DNA from: Agrobacterium vitis
Lineage (GTDB): Bacteria; Pseudomonadota; Alphaproteobacteria; Rhizobiales; Rhizobiaceae
Direction of reading: 5' to 3'
DNA: 64,000 bases
Assembly: GCF_013337045.2 (NCBI RefSeq)
Contig: NZ_CP118259.1
Span: 2,940,001 to 3,004,000 of the forward strand
Shown: in pieces, positions 28,015 through 36,063 of the stretch
Numbering within the stretch: the stretch's first letter is position 1
Layout of the letters: each line of letters begins with the position of its first letter
Program-made: the position numbers and the translations under genes
Notes under the pieces: model-generated
Told to the model about the DNA's origin: nothing
Databases searched by the model: none
Seen by the model: the letters and a program-made list of their open reading frames with translations, nothing else

Positions 28015-29048
28015 GGGGTCAGGCCGGCCAATTGCGGCCTGTCACCGGACTTGCCCGGCTGGATGTTGAGCATTTCGGTTTCCGGCCACCAGTCACCGGC
28101 CACCCAATAAGCCCAGCCGACCCAGCGATCCGGGTTCTTCTCCACCACAGCCACCATGTCCTTGATGCCCTTGACGCAGGGCTCTCCACCCGGCGCGCCG
28201 AATTCGCCGAGATAGCCACGCTTGTCATTCTTGCGCAGCCAATCGGTAAACGCCTCAATGGCGGCCACCGCGTCACCTGCCCGGCTGCATTCATCCTTGG
28301 TGCCGGAAAAATCCGCGTCGAAATACTGGTGAACCTCATAGGCATAATTGTTGCCGGGGTCCTTCACCCCCAGCATGACCTCGCCATTGGCGCCGCCATA
28401 GCCATCGCTTTGCCAGCTATGCGCACCTGTCCAGGACACGCCCGGCACGAGAATAAGGTTTTTCGCCCCAACATGGCGAATGGCAGCAATGGCGGCATTG
28501 GCTGCCGGAAGCCATTGGCGCGCGGGCATGTCATAAGGCTCATTCATCAAGCCGAAAACGATGGTTGGATCATTGGCATAATGAGCGGCCAGCCGCATCC
28601 ACAAATCCGCGAAGGCCTCGACAGACACGTCCGGGCCATTGATCTGTTTTTGATGATAGACCGCGAAATTATGCGGATCGAGCACGACCCGCAGATGCGC
28701 CGCCTTCAGCTGCGCAACGGCTGTATCCAGGCGTTTCAGCTCGTCAGCGTCGAAGGCACTGTTGAGCTTGGGTTGCAGACGTTCCCATTTAAAGGGAAGG
28801 CGCACGGAGTTGAAGCCTTTCTCGGCAAAGTAATCGATGGTCCTGGCACTGGGATAGGTATAGGCCCTGTCCGGTGCGCCGCCAATCTCGCCGAATTCCG
28901 CGCCAGAAAGGTTGACCCCTCGCATGCAGGCCTGACCGGCCCAAGCCTGCCCGCTGATGACCGGTGCCACCGAAAGCGTGAGAGCCACAGACATGGTTAT
29001 GGTTCTTTTCAACACGATTTCATACCTGTCCGTCGTCATCGCTGCCAT
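27957..29048 (-). CDS. Secreted glycoside hydrolase family 5 (endoglucanase-like)
   Basis: This protein is about 363 residues from the ATG at 29048, which has an AGGA ribosome site upstream. A signal peptide covers roughly residues 1-37 (TMSVALTLSVAPVISGQAWA). The GH5 acid/base is in FGLMNEPYD and the nucleophile in GYLGEFGAPGG. The strand ends VRLPFKWERLQP and VVLDPHNFAVYH are also present. It should act in the periplasm or outside, cutting beta-glucan-type linkages. In polysaccharide clusters such enzymes trim or release the polymer. A TTG-type longer frame to 29159 exists but would bury the signal peptide. Confidence 0.87.
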   Translation of the reverse strand: MAAMTTDRYEIVLKRTITMSVALTLSVAPVISGQAWAGQACMRGVNLSGAEFGEIGGAPDRAYTYPSARTIDYFAEKGFNSVRLPFKWERLQPKLNSAFDADELKRLDTAVAQLKAAHLRVVLDPHNFAVYHQKQINGPDVSVEAFADLWMRLAAHYANDPTIVFGLMNEPYDMPARQWLPAANAAIAAIRHVGAKNLILVPGVSWTGAHSWQSDGYGGANGEVMLGVKDPGNNYAYEVHQYFDADFSGTKDECSRAGDAVAAIEAFTDWLRKNDKRGYLGEFGAPGGEPCVKGIKDMVAVVEKNPDRWVGWAYWVAGDWWPETEMLNIQPGKSGDRPQLAGLTPYLRDFSAASADCPSLRSR

Positions 29049-29407
29049 TTTCTTATCCTCGTTTTTCGTTCTGTCACGCAGGCAGCTGTTGTGCTGGCAA
29101 ACAGCGACTGGACCTATTTGCGCTGTCATTCGGCGCCCTAACCCGACGTTGCGACACAATTCGGCGCATGAAGACGCAATCGGACCACCTTTTGCCCCAC
29201 AAACCCGGCAGTCTCATTCTCACGGCCTTCGACACTTTTCCTTAAAAGAAAAATAGTTTACTAGACTGAGGCAAGAACCCCCGGATTGATCGGGATTGAC
29301 AATGGATTATGCATCATAAATCAGAAGGCTAACAACCCGCTTCTTCAGGCGGAGGACGCTTTAACGGAAAGAGGCCGTACAAACCGGCCACATCAGAGGA
29401 AGACGAG
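29049..29407. other. Intergenic region between GH5 and purU
   Basis: There is no gene in this 359-nt stretch. It must hold the promoters of the two divergent genes. A TTGACA at 29296-29301 is a candidate -35 for purU, but I find no good -10 at the normal distance. I recognise no riboswitch. Confidence 0.5.
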
Positions 29408-30292
29408 ATGACGAGTTATGTTCTGACGGTATCCTGCCCATCCAAGCGCGGCATTGTCGCGGCCCTTTCCGGATATCTGGCGGAAATGGGATGCAATATC
29501 GTCGACAGCTCGCAATTCGACGATCTGGGTACCGACCGTTTTTTCATGCGCGTCAGCTTTATTTCCGAACAGGGCGCAAGCCGCGAAAAGATCGAGGCGG
29601 GCTTGGCACCCATTATCGATAGTTTCCAGATGGAGATCGGGCTTTACGATGCGACAGAGCGGGTCAAGGTGCTGCTGATGGTGTCACGCTTCGGCCATTG
29701 CCTGAACGACCTTTTGTACCGCTGGAAAATCGGCGCCCTGCCCATCGATATCGTCGGCGTGGTCTCCAACCATTTCGACTACCAGAAGGTCGTGGTTAAT
29801 CACGACATTCCCTTCCATCACATCAAGGTGACGAAGGACAACAAGCCGCAGGCCGAAGCCCAGCTGATGGACCTTGTGCAACAGACCGGTACCGAACTGA
29901 TCGTGCTGGCCCGTTATATGCAGGTCCTCTCTGACGCGATGTGCCAGAAAATGTCGGGCAAGATCATCAACATCCACCATTCCTTCCTGCCGAGCTTCAA
30001 GGGTGCCAATCCCTACAAGCAGGCCTTCGAGCGCGGCGTGAAGCTGATCGGGGCCACCGCGCATTATGTCACCGCCGATCTCGACGAAGGCCCGATCATC
30101 GAGCAGGATGTCGCGCGTGTCACCCATGCCCAGAACGCCGAGGATTACGTGTCGATCGGCCGCGATGTGGAAAGCCAGGTTCTCGCCCGCGCCATCCACG
30201 CCCATATCCATCACCGCACCTTCATCAACGGCAACAAGAGCGTGGTTTTTCCAGCCAGCCCAGGCTCCTATGCGTCGGAACGGATGGGATAA
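29408..30292 (+). CDS. purU: Formyltetrahydrofolate deformylase
   Basis: PurU hydrolyses 10-formyl-THF to formate and THF, balancing one-carbon pools. The protein is 294 residues. An N-terminal ACT domain (about 1-85, SYVLTVSCPSKRGIVAALSG) is followed by the formyltransferase fold. Its active-site stretch is NIHHSFLPSFKGANPYKQA, then ATAHYVTADLDEGPIIEQD, with the catalytic Asn-His-Asp set in place. It is monocistronic. There is a GAGGAAGACGAG ribosome-site region just before ATG. Confidence 0.95.
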   Translation: MTSYVLTVSCPSKRGIVAALSGYLAEMGCNIVDSSQFDDLGTDRFFMRVSFISEQGASREKIEAGLAPIIDSFQMEIGLYDATERVKVLLMVSRFGHCLNDLLYRWKIGALPIDIVGVVSNHFDYQKVVVNHDIPFHHIKVTKDNKPQAEAQLMDLVQQTGTELIVLARYMQVLSDAMCQKMSGKIINIHHSFLPSFKGANPYKQAFERGVKLIGATAHYVTADLDEGPIIEQDVARVTHAQNAEDYVSIGRDVESQVLARAIHAHIHHRTFINGNKSVVFPASPGSYASERMG

Positions 30293-30558
30293 CCAGGCAT
30301 TTACGGATTGAGCCGGACCGCATCTGAGGCGAAATCGGCTCTTTCCACACCTCAAACGTTTATTGCCCATGTTATTTTATGGATGGGCGATGGACGCGCG
30401 GATTCTCTCTGCTAGAGTTTGTCATGAAACATGGTTATCGGCTTTCCAATGCGAGAAACCAAAAGAAGACAGACATGAGCTTGCATGATGCAGGTCGGAC
30501 CGGAGTTCAGACCGGACAGGCCCAGCTCTCAGCCGATTGATTCTGCAGGAGGCAGTCC

Positions 30559-33483
30559 ATGCCAAACACCCTTCTCTTTCAGCGCACCGGGCTTGCGCGG
30601 CCTCACGTGACGCTTGAGGCGGCAGTGACCCTGCTGAAAGAGCAGTATGGCCTTGAAGGCACCGTCAAGGAGCTGGGTTCCCAACAGGACCGCAATTTCC
30701 GCGTGGATACCGGTGATCGCCGCTTCGTGCTGAAAATCTGCCGCCAGGAGTATGCGAGCGTCGAACTGGAAGCCCAGAATGCGGCCTTGCGGCATCTGGC
30801 GCAAATCCCCGATGCCCCGAAGGCCCCGGAACCAGTACCCTCCCTCAGCGGAGAGGAGATCGTGGCCGTCACGCTTGATGAGGAAAGCTATTACGCCCGC
30901 CTGCTGACCTATATCGAGGGCGAATCCCTTAGCCAGCGAAGCTATCTTGCGCCTGCGACCATGCGCGCCATTGGCAGCTTTTGCGCCAGCATGGCATTGG
31001 CGCTGGCCGATTTCGACCATCCGGGCCTGGAGCGTGACCTGCAATGGGATCTGCGGCGTGCCGGACCGGTCACCTTGCATTTGCTGGCCTCTGTCAGCGA
31101 ACCTAAACGCCGTGACGATGTCGCCAAGGCGATGATCGTCACCATGCGTCATATCAATCCGTTACTGGGTGACCTGCGCCTTCAGGCCGTGCATCACGAC
31201 TTGACCGGCGACAACATCATGGGCGCGCCCGATGCCGCCGGTCGGCTTCTGCCGCAAGCCGTGATCGATTTCGGTGATCTGGTGACCGGCTGGCTGGTGG
31301 GCGACCTTGCCGTGACCTGCGCGGCACTCTTGCACCAGGCCGATGGCGATCCCTTCGGTGTGCTGCCGGTCATCCAGGCTTTTCACGCGCTTTACCCGTT
31401 GAATGAAGCCGAGATCAAAGCCCTTTGGCCCCTGATCGTCGCACGCGCTGCCGTGCTGGTGGCCAGCAGCGAGCAGCAATTGTCGATCGATCCGGACAAT
31501 GATTATGTCTCCGGCAATCTGGAACATGAACGGGAAATTTTCACCCTCGCCACCTCCCTGCCCTTCTCGGTCATGGAAGCGGCGATCCTTGCCGCGCTTG
31601 GACATGAACCACCGGAGGAGCGTCCGGTGCTTGGCCGACTGTTGCCCGGCATCGATCCGCTCAGCGTGCATCTGACCGACCTGTCCACCCTCAGCCCCGC
31701 GCTGATTGAGGACGATTGGGCGGATGCCCAGATCGACTGGAAGCTGCTGGCCAAGGCCGCCGCCGATACCGGCGTTGCCGCAACCCGCTACGGTGAATGC
31801 CGCCTGTCCTATACCAGGCTTTTGTCGCCGCGCATGCCAGCGACCTTTGCGCTGCATGTCGATGCCTGCCTGCCAGCCGGAACCGAGGCCGTTGTACCCT
31901 TCGATTGCGTGCTGAAGCGCACCAGCCAGCACTTCATCTTGATGGCGCCGGATCTGGCCCTGCATATCCATGGGCTGGAATGCCAGTTTGAAGACGGCAC
32001 GCCATTGCAGGCGGGAACACCACTTGGCCGGATTGCCGGTGCCGAAGGGTCCGTGGGCGGGCTGCGATTGCAGCTGTGCCGCGACACCGACCTCGTGCCG
32101 CCACTGTTTGCCAGACCCGATCACGCCTATGCGTGGCGGCGCGTCTGCCTGTCGCCCGCCGCCTTGTTCGGCGTCGATCTGGATGCGCCGTTGGCAAGTG
32201 GCGAAGCCCTGCTTGCGACCCGCAGCGAGCATTTTGCCAGCCCGCAAAAGCACTATTATGCCCATCCGCCGCAGATCGAGCGTGGTTTTGGCGAACATCT
32301 GTTCGATATGGCGGGCCGCGCCTATCTTGATATGGTCAACAATGTCGCCACCGTCGGCCATGGCCACCCCCGCCTTGCCCATGCCGCCTGGACGCAGTGG
32401 TCGCGTCTCAACACCAATTCCCGCTTTCATTACCGCGCCGTCGCCGAATTTTCTGAGCGGTTGGCGAACCTTGCGCCGGAAGGACTGGACACGGTCTTCC
32501 TGGTCAATAGCGGCTCGGAAGCCGTGGACCTCGCCATCCGGCTTGCCTGGGCAGCCAGCGGCAAACGCAACCTGGTCAGCCTGAAGGAAGCCTATCACGG
32601 CTGGACAATGGCAAGCGACGCAGTCTCCACCTCGATTGCCGATAATCCGCGCGCGCTGGAAACCCGCCCGGACTGGGTATGGCCCGTCACCGCCCCCAAC
32701 AGCTATCGCGGCCCGTATAAGGGACAAGACAGCGCTGCCGCCTATATCGCTGAGGTGGAAAAGACATTGGAGGACATCGATGCTGGAGGCGCAGGCCTCG
32801 CCGGTTTCATCGCAGAAAGCCTGTTTGGCAATGCGGGAGGCATCGCCTTGCCACCCGGCTATCTCCAGGGTGTCTATCCCTTGATCCGCGCGCGCGGCGG
32901 GCTGTGCATCGCCGATGAAGTTCAGGTCGGCTATGGCCGCCTCGGCCATCATTTCTGGGGTTTTGAGCAGCAGGGCGTCATCCCTGATATCATCACCATC
33001 GCCAAGGGCATGGGCAATGGCCAGCCGCTCGGCGCCGTCATCACCACCAAGGCGATTGCCGATGCCTTCGAGCACGATGGCTATTTCTTCTCATCCTCCG
33101 GCGGCAGCCCGGTCAGTTCGGTGATCGGCATGACCGTACTGGACATCATGCGCGACGAAAACTTGCAGGACAATGCCCGCGATGTCGGCGACTTCCTGCG
33201 CGAAAAACTGGAGGATCTGGTTGCCGTCCATCCCATGGCTGGTGCCGTGCACGGCATGGGGCTTTATCTCGGTCTCGAACTGGTCCGCGACCGCCAGACG
33301 CTGGAACCAGCGGCCCAGGAGACCGCCGCGATCTGTGAACGGCTGCTCGACCTCGGCATCATCATGCAGCCGACCGGCGACCATCTCAACGTCCTGAAGA
33401 TCAAGCCACCGCTCTGCCTGACCTATGAAAGCGCCAGCTTCTTCGTGGCCATGCTGGACAAGGTCCTGACCGAAGGCTGGTAA
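30559..33483 (+). CDS. Fused aminoglycoside-phosphotransferase-like kinase and class III aminotransferase
   Basis: This 974-residue protein has three parts. An APH/choline-kinase-like domain (about 1-330) has the catalytic-loop motif VHHDLTGDNIMG. A middle beta-rich barrel (about 420-530, LHVDACLPAGTEAVVPFD) resembles a duplicated-hybrid/M23-like fold. A class III PLP aminotransferase (about 555-974) has GSEAVDLAIRLAWAASG, the acidic CIADEVQVGYGR, and the Schiff-base Lys in IIIAKGMGNGQPLG-type context (TIAKGMGNGQPLG). Separate kinase and phospholyase enzymes of these families act on hydroxylysine or ethanolamine phosphate. The fusion suggests phosphorylation followed by PLP-dependent elimination. 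The true substrate is unknown. Confidence 0.88.
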   Translation: MPNTLLFQRTGLARPHVTLEAAVTLLKEQYGLEGTVKELGSQQDRNFRVDTGDRRFVLKICRQEYASVELEAQNAALRHLAQIPDAPKAPEPVPSLSGEEIVAVTLDEESYYARLLTYIEGESLSQRSYLAPATMRAIGSFCASMALALADFDHPGLERDLQWDLRRAGPVTLHLLASVSEPKRRDDVAKAMIVTMRHINPLLGDLRLQAVHHDLTGDNIMGAPDAAGRLLPQAVIDFGDLVTGWLVGDLAVTCAALLHQADGDPFGVLPVIQAFHALYPLNEAEIKALWPLIVARAAVLVASSEQQLSIDPDNDYVSGNLEHEREIFTLATSLPFSVMEAAILAALGHEPPEERPVLGRLLPGIDPLSVHLTDLSTLSPALIEDDWADAQIDWKLLAKAAADTGVAATRYGECRLSYTRLLSPRMPATFALHVDACLPAGTEAVVPFDCVLKRTSQHFILMAPDLALHIHGLECQFEDGTPLQAGTPLGRIAGAEGSVGGLRLQLCRDTDLVPPLFARPDHAYAWRRVCLSPAALFGVDLDAPLASGEALLATRSEHFASPQKHYYAHPPQIERGFGEHLFDMAGRAYLDMVNNVATVGHGHPRLAHAAWTQWSRLNTNSRFHYRAVAEFSERLANLAPEGLDTVFLVNSGSEAVDLAIRLAWAASGKRNLVSLKEAYHGWTMASDAVSTSIADNPRALETRPDWVWPVTAPNSYRGPYKGQDSAAAYIAEVEKTLEDIDAGGAGLAGFIAESLFGNAGGIALPPGYLQGVYPLIRARGGLCIADEVQVGYGRLGHHFWGFEQQGVIPDIITIAKGMGNGQPLGAVITTKAIADAFEHDGYFFSSSGGSPVSSVIGMTVLDIMRDENLQDNARDVGDFLREKLEDLVAVHPMAGAVHGMGLYLGLELVRDRQTLEPAAQETAAICERLLDLGIIMQPTGDHLNVLKIKPPLCLTYESASFFVAMLDKVLTEGW

Positions 33484-33503
33484 CAGGCTTCGCCTGATGA
33501 CGC

Positions 33504-33740
33504 TTAGAAAGCGGTAAACGTCATTGTCGTCAGCGAACGGACCACGCCGGGTACGGCCGAAATCTGCTCGTTGACGAATTTGCCGACGTCCTGCCCATCC
33601 TCGATATAGACCTTCATCAGCAGATCATATTCGCCCGAGGTGGAATAAAGTTCTGAGACGATCTCCGCCTTATAGATCGCATCGGCCACCTCATAGGTCT
33701 TGCCGGGAACACATTGCAACTGAACGAAAATGGGTTTCAT
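33504..33740 (-). CDS. Stand-alone Lrp/AsnC ligand-binding domain (RAM) protein
   Basis: This 78-residue protein (MKPIFVQLQCVPGKTYEVAD to TTMTFTAF) matches only the C-terminal effector-binding domain of Lrp/AsnC regulators and lacks the DNA-binding part. The reading frame extends upstream to 33974, but that part shows no helix-turn-helix. The start at 33740 is the normal one for SMLRP-type proteins. Such proteins bind amino acids and may pair with full-length Lrp. It converges with the kinase-aminotransferase gene, 20 nt from its stop. Confidence 0.87.
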   Translation of the reverse strand: MKPIFVQLQCVPGKTYEVADAIYKAEIVSELYSTSGEYDLLMKVYIEDGQDVGKFVNEQISAVPGVVRSLTTMTFTAF

Positions 33741-33856
33741 GGAAATAGATCCTGAGATTGCGCGTCGAAAAGTCTGAAAGACCGTGCAGGCAATGCCTAC
33801 ACTTTTTCTATTCGATACCGCAAATGCAAGTGGGGTGTCATCCTGCAATCGCGAAC

Positions 33857-33882
33857 TCGCCTGCGCAAAGATGCGCAGGCGA
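33857..33882 (-). terminator. Strong hairpin after the MerR-ATPase gene
   Basis: A perfect 11-bp stem (TCGCCTGCGCA with TGCGCAGGCGA) and a 4-nt loop lie 25 nt past the stop codon at 33908. There is no clear T run, so it may act as a 3-prime stabiliser or a weak terminator. Confidence 0.55.
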
Positions 33883-33907
33883 ATGGCAATCTCCCAGGCA
33901 GCAGCAC

Positions 33908-34939
33908 TTATGGATGAGGCCTGAAAGCAACGATACCCCGGCTGCGTGCCCGAACCTCCGGTGAGGCAAGACATGTGGAAAGGGCCTCATAGCCGGGCGC
34001 ACCGGGATAAGGCGCGACTACGCTTGGGGGGCTGTGGTTCGCCGGGCAAAAAATGATGGCTTCGTCCCCCGTCACCGCATCCAGGTCGAGGATCGACGCC
34101 GATCGGGTCATGAGGAACAGCGGACGTGATTGGGAGCAGAGATGGCGCAGGTAACCGGTCAATGCCTCCTGCGTGGCGCGATCCAGGCCATCCTCCACCA
34201 TGTCGATAACCAGGCAGGCCGGGCCGTGGGCTTCCAGCCCGACCAGAAGGGCCGTCAAGGCATCAGAAGGAACAGCCCCTTCCTCCAGAAGCCAAGCCAA
34301 GGCCCGCTCAATCCTTTCCTTTAAACAGAGATCGGCATCAAGGCGCGCCTTTGCTGCACTGCCCGTGTCTTCAAGCCGGTCCAGACCAAGGAATGCTGCA
34401 TCAGGAAAAGCGGCGGCGATGGCATGGGCAAGCCTGGTCTTGCCGCAGCCGAGTGGACCGACAATATAATTGATTGGACGAATATCCAGCAGCTCGAAGC
34501 GTTCTCCACCCCATGGCCAAGGAAGATCCAGGGCAAGCCGAACATCGCCACTGCGACGGGACAGGCTTACCAGATCGGAAAACGACGGGACAGTCCCGAC
34601 GGCTATATCCTGGCGCAGCGCCCGGATTTTCTCCAGGGCTTCCGCCGTCTGCCGGATGGTCCGTTCAAGCGCGGACTGATGCCGCGCGAAAGCCGGTTCG
34701 AGGCATTGCGGGTCCCCTTCCAGCACGCGCTTGACCTCTGCAAGACTGAGGCCAAGGTCTCGCAGGGCAATGATGTCCGTGGCGCGAGCCATTTCGGCGG
34801 GACCGTAAGTCCTCCACCCGGCAGTGGTGCGGACCGGTGTTATCAACCCTTTTTGCTCGTAGAGCCTCAAGGCCTTCATCGATACGCCGAGCCGGCGCGC
34901 GGCCTCGGAAGCATTCAGATATTGAGCGGAATACGTCAC
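33908..34939 (-). CDS. MerR family regulator fused to a P-loop ATPase domain
   Basis: This 343-residue protein has an N-terminal MerR helix-turn-helix and wing (about 8-75, NASEAARRLGVSMKALRLYEQKGLI) and a dimerisation helix (about 80-120). The rest is a nucleotide-binding domain. It has Walker A at GPLGCGKTRLAHAIAAAFPD, a Walker B-like ACLVIDMVEDGLD, and a following RPLFLMTRSASILDLDAV segment. ATP binding coupled to MerR-type promoter control is unusual. The start codon is GTG with an AGGTGA ribosome site. It is divergent from the exonuclease gene. A 12-bp palindrome at 34965 could be its own operator. The inducer is unknown. Confidence 0.83.
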   Translation of the reverse strand: MTYSAQYLNASEAARRLGVSMKALRLYEQKGLITPVRTTAGWRTYGPAEMARATDIIALRDLGLSLAEVKRVLEGDPQCLEPAFARHQSALERTIRQTAEALEKIRALRQDIAVGTVPSFSDLVSLSRRSGDVRLALDLPWPWGGERFELLDIRPINYIVGPLGCGKTRLAHAIAAAFPDAAFLGLDRLEDTGSAAKARLDADLCLKERIERALAWLLEEGAVPSDALTALLVGLEAHGPACLVIDMVEDGLDRATQEALTGYLRHLCSQSRPLFLMTRSASILDLDAVTGDEAIIFCPANHSPPSVVAPYPGAPGYEALSTCLASPEVRARSRGIVAFRPHP

Positions 34940-34964
34940 GAATCACCTCGTTCGTTGTTGACCG

Positions 34965-34976
34965 CCATACGTATGG
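34965..34976. promoter_or_regulatory. Candidate operator of the MerR-ATPase regulator
   Basis: CCATACGTATGG is a perfect 12-bp palindrome. It lies 26 nt upstream of the MerR-ATPase start and 74 nt before the exonuclease start. Its place in the divergent promoter region suits a MerR-type operator, but I see no clean flanking -35/-10 pair. Confidence 0.45.
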
Positions 34977-35049
34977 AAGCGGCCCCAAGGGACAGGTCAA
35001 GAGCAAATTCGCTCTACACTTCTTAAGCCTCCCGCCCTATTTTAGCATC

Positions 35050-36063
35050 ATGATCAAGCCCGAGGCCCTGCTGCATCCGACTCCTGCCGGTCTCTATTGT
35101 CCGATCGGCGATTTTTATGTCGATCCGGTGCGGCCGGTGGCCCGGGCGCTGATTACGCATGGCCATTCCGACCATGCCCGCGCTGGCCATGATAAAGTGC
35201 TGGCCACCCGGCAGACGCTCGACATCATGGCATTACGCTACGGTGCGGACTTTGCCGGATCGTCCCAGGCGATTGATTTTGGCGAAACCGTCACGATGGA
35301 CGGCGTTGCCGTCGGTTTTCACCCAGCTGGACACGTTCTGGGGTCGGCGCAGATTTCGATTGAGCGGCTGGGAACCCGCATCGTCGTTTCCGGCGATTAC
35401 AAACGTCGGCCCGATGCCACTTGTGCGGCTTTCGTGCCGGTGCCGTGCGATGTGTTCATCACTGAGGCAACCTTTGCGCTGCCGGTCTTTCACCATCCCG
35501 ATCCGGCACTGGAAATCGGCAAGCTTTTGCGGTCGCTCGAACAGTTTCCGCAACGCAGCCATCTGGTCGGGGCCTATGCGCTGGGCAAGGCGCAGCGGGT
35601 GATCTCGCTGATCCGTCAAGCGGGCTATGACAAGCCGATCTATATTCATGGTGCGCTCGCCAAGCTCTGCGACTATTACCAGAGCCAGGGCATCGAGCTG
35701 GGAGAATTGCGCCCCGCAACGGTGGAAAACGGCGGTTCCAGCCATTTCGAAGGCGCTATCGTCATTGGCCCGCCTTCGGCTTTTGCCGATCGCTGGGCGC
35801 GACGCTTTCACGACCCACTGCCGATTTTCGCCTCTGGCTGGATGATGGTGCGGCAAAGGGCCAAGCAGCGCGGGGTCGAATTGCCGCTGGTCATTTCCGA
35901 TCATTGCGACTGGCCGGAACTGATCGAGACGATCCGCGAATTGCAACCCGGTGCCGTCTGGGTCACACATGGGCGCGAAGAGGCGCTGGTGCGCTGGTGC
36001 GAGTTGAACGGTATCGCCGCCAAGCCGCTGCATCTGGTCGGCTATGAAGACGAGGGCGATTGA
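35050..36063 (+). CDS. Ligase-associated DNA exonuclease, metallo-beta-lactamase fold
   Basis: This 337-residue member of the beta-CASP/metallo-beta-lactamase nucleases is of the type encoded next to ATP-dependent ligases. The metal motif is THGHSDHARAGH (HxHxDH), and a later AGHVLGSAQI and VSGDYKRRPD give further ligands. The C-terminal ISDHCDW and VTHGREEA are also typical. The frame extends upstream to 34837, but the family start MIKPEALLHPTPAGLYC is at 35050. It overlaps the ligase gene by one base, so the two are made together for DNA repair. I see no Lhr-like helicase gene, which often completes this set. Confidence 0.92.
   Translation: MIKPEALLHPTPAGLYCPIGDFYVDPVRPVARALITHGHSDHARAGHDKVLATRQTLDIMALRYGADFAGSSQAIDFGETVTMDGVAVGFHPAGHVLGSAQISIERLGTRIVVSGDYKRRPDATCAAFVPVPCDVFITEATFALPVFHHPDPALEIGKLLRSLEQFPQRSHLVGAYALGKAQRVISLIRQAGYDKPIYIHGALAKLCDYYQSQGIELGELRPATVENGGSSHFEGAIVIGPPSAFADRWARRFHDPLPIFASGWMMVRQRAKQRGVELPLVISDHCDWPELIETIRELQPGAVWVTHGREEALVRWCELNGIAAKPLHLVGYEDEGD

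Noticed and set aside
28032..29141. 369-codon plus-strand frame opposite the GH5 gene
   Set aside because: The GH5 reading on the minus strand has a signal peptide and both catalytic motifs; the plus-strand frame has none.
29281..29407. Riboswitch before purU
   Set aside because: I looked for glycine and tetrahydrofolate riboswitch cores and found neither.
31162..33075. 637-codon minus-strand frame
   Set aside because: It lies wholly inside the kinase-aminotransferase gene on the other strand and reflects high GC codon use.
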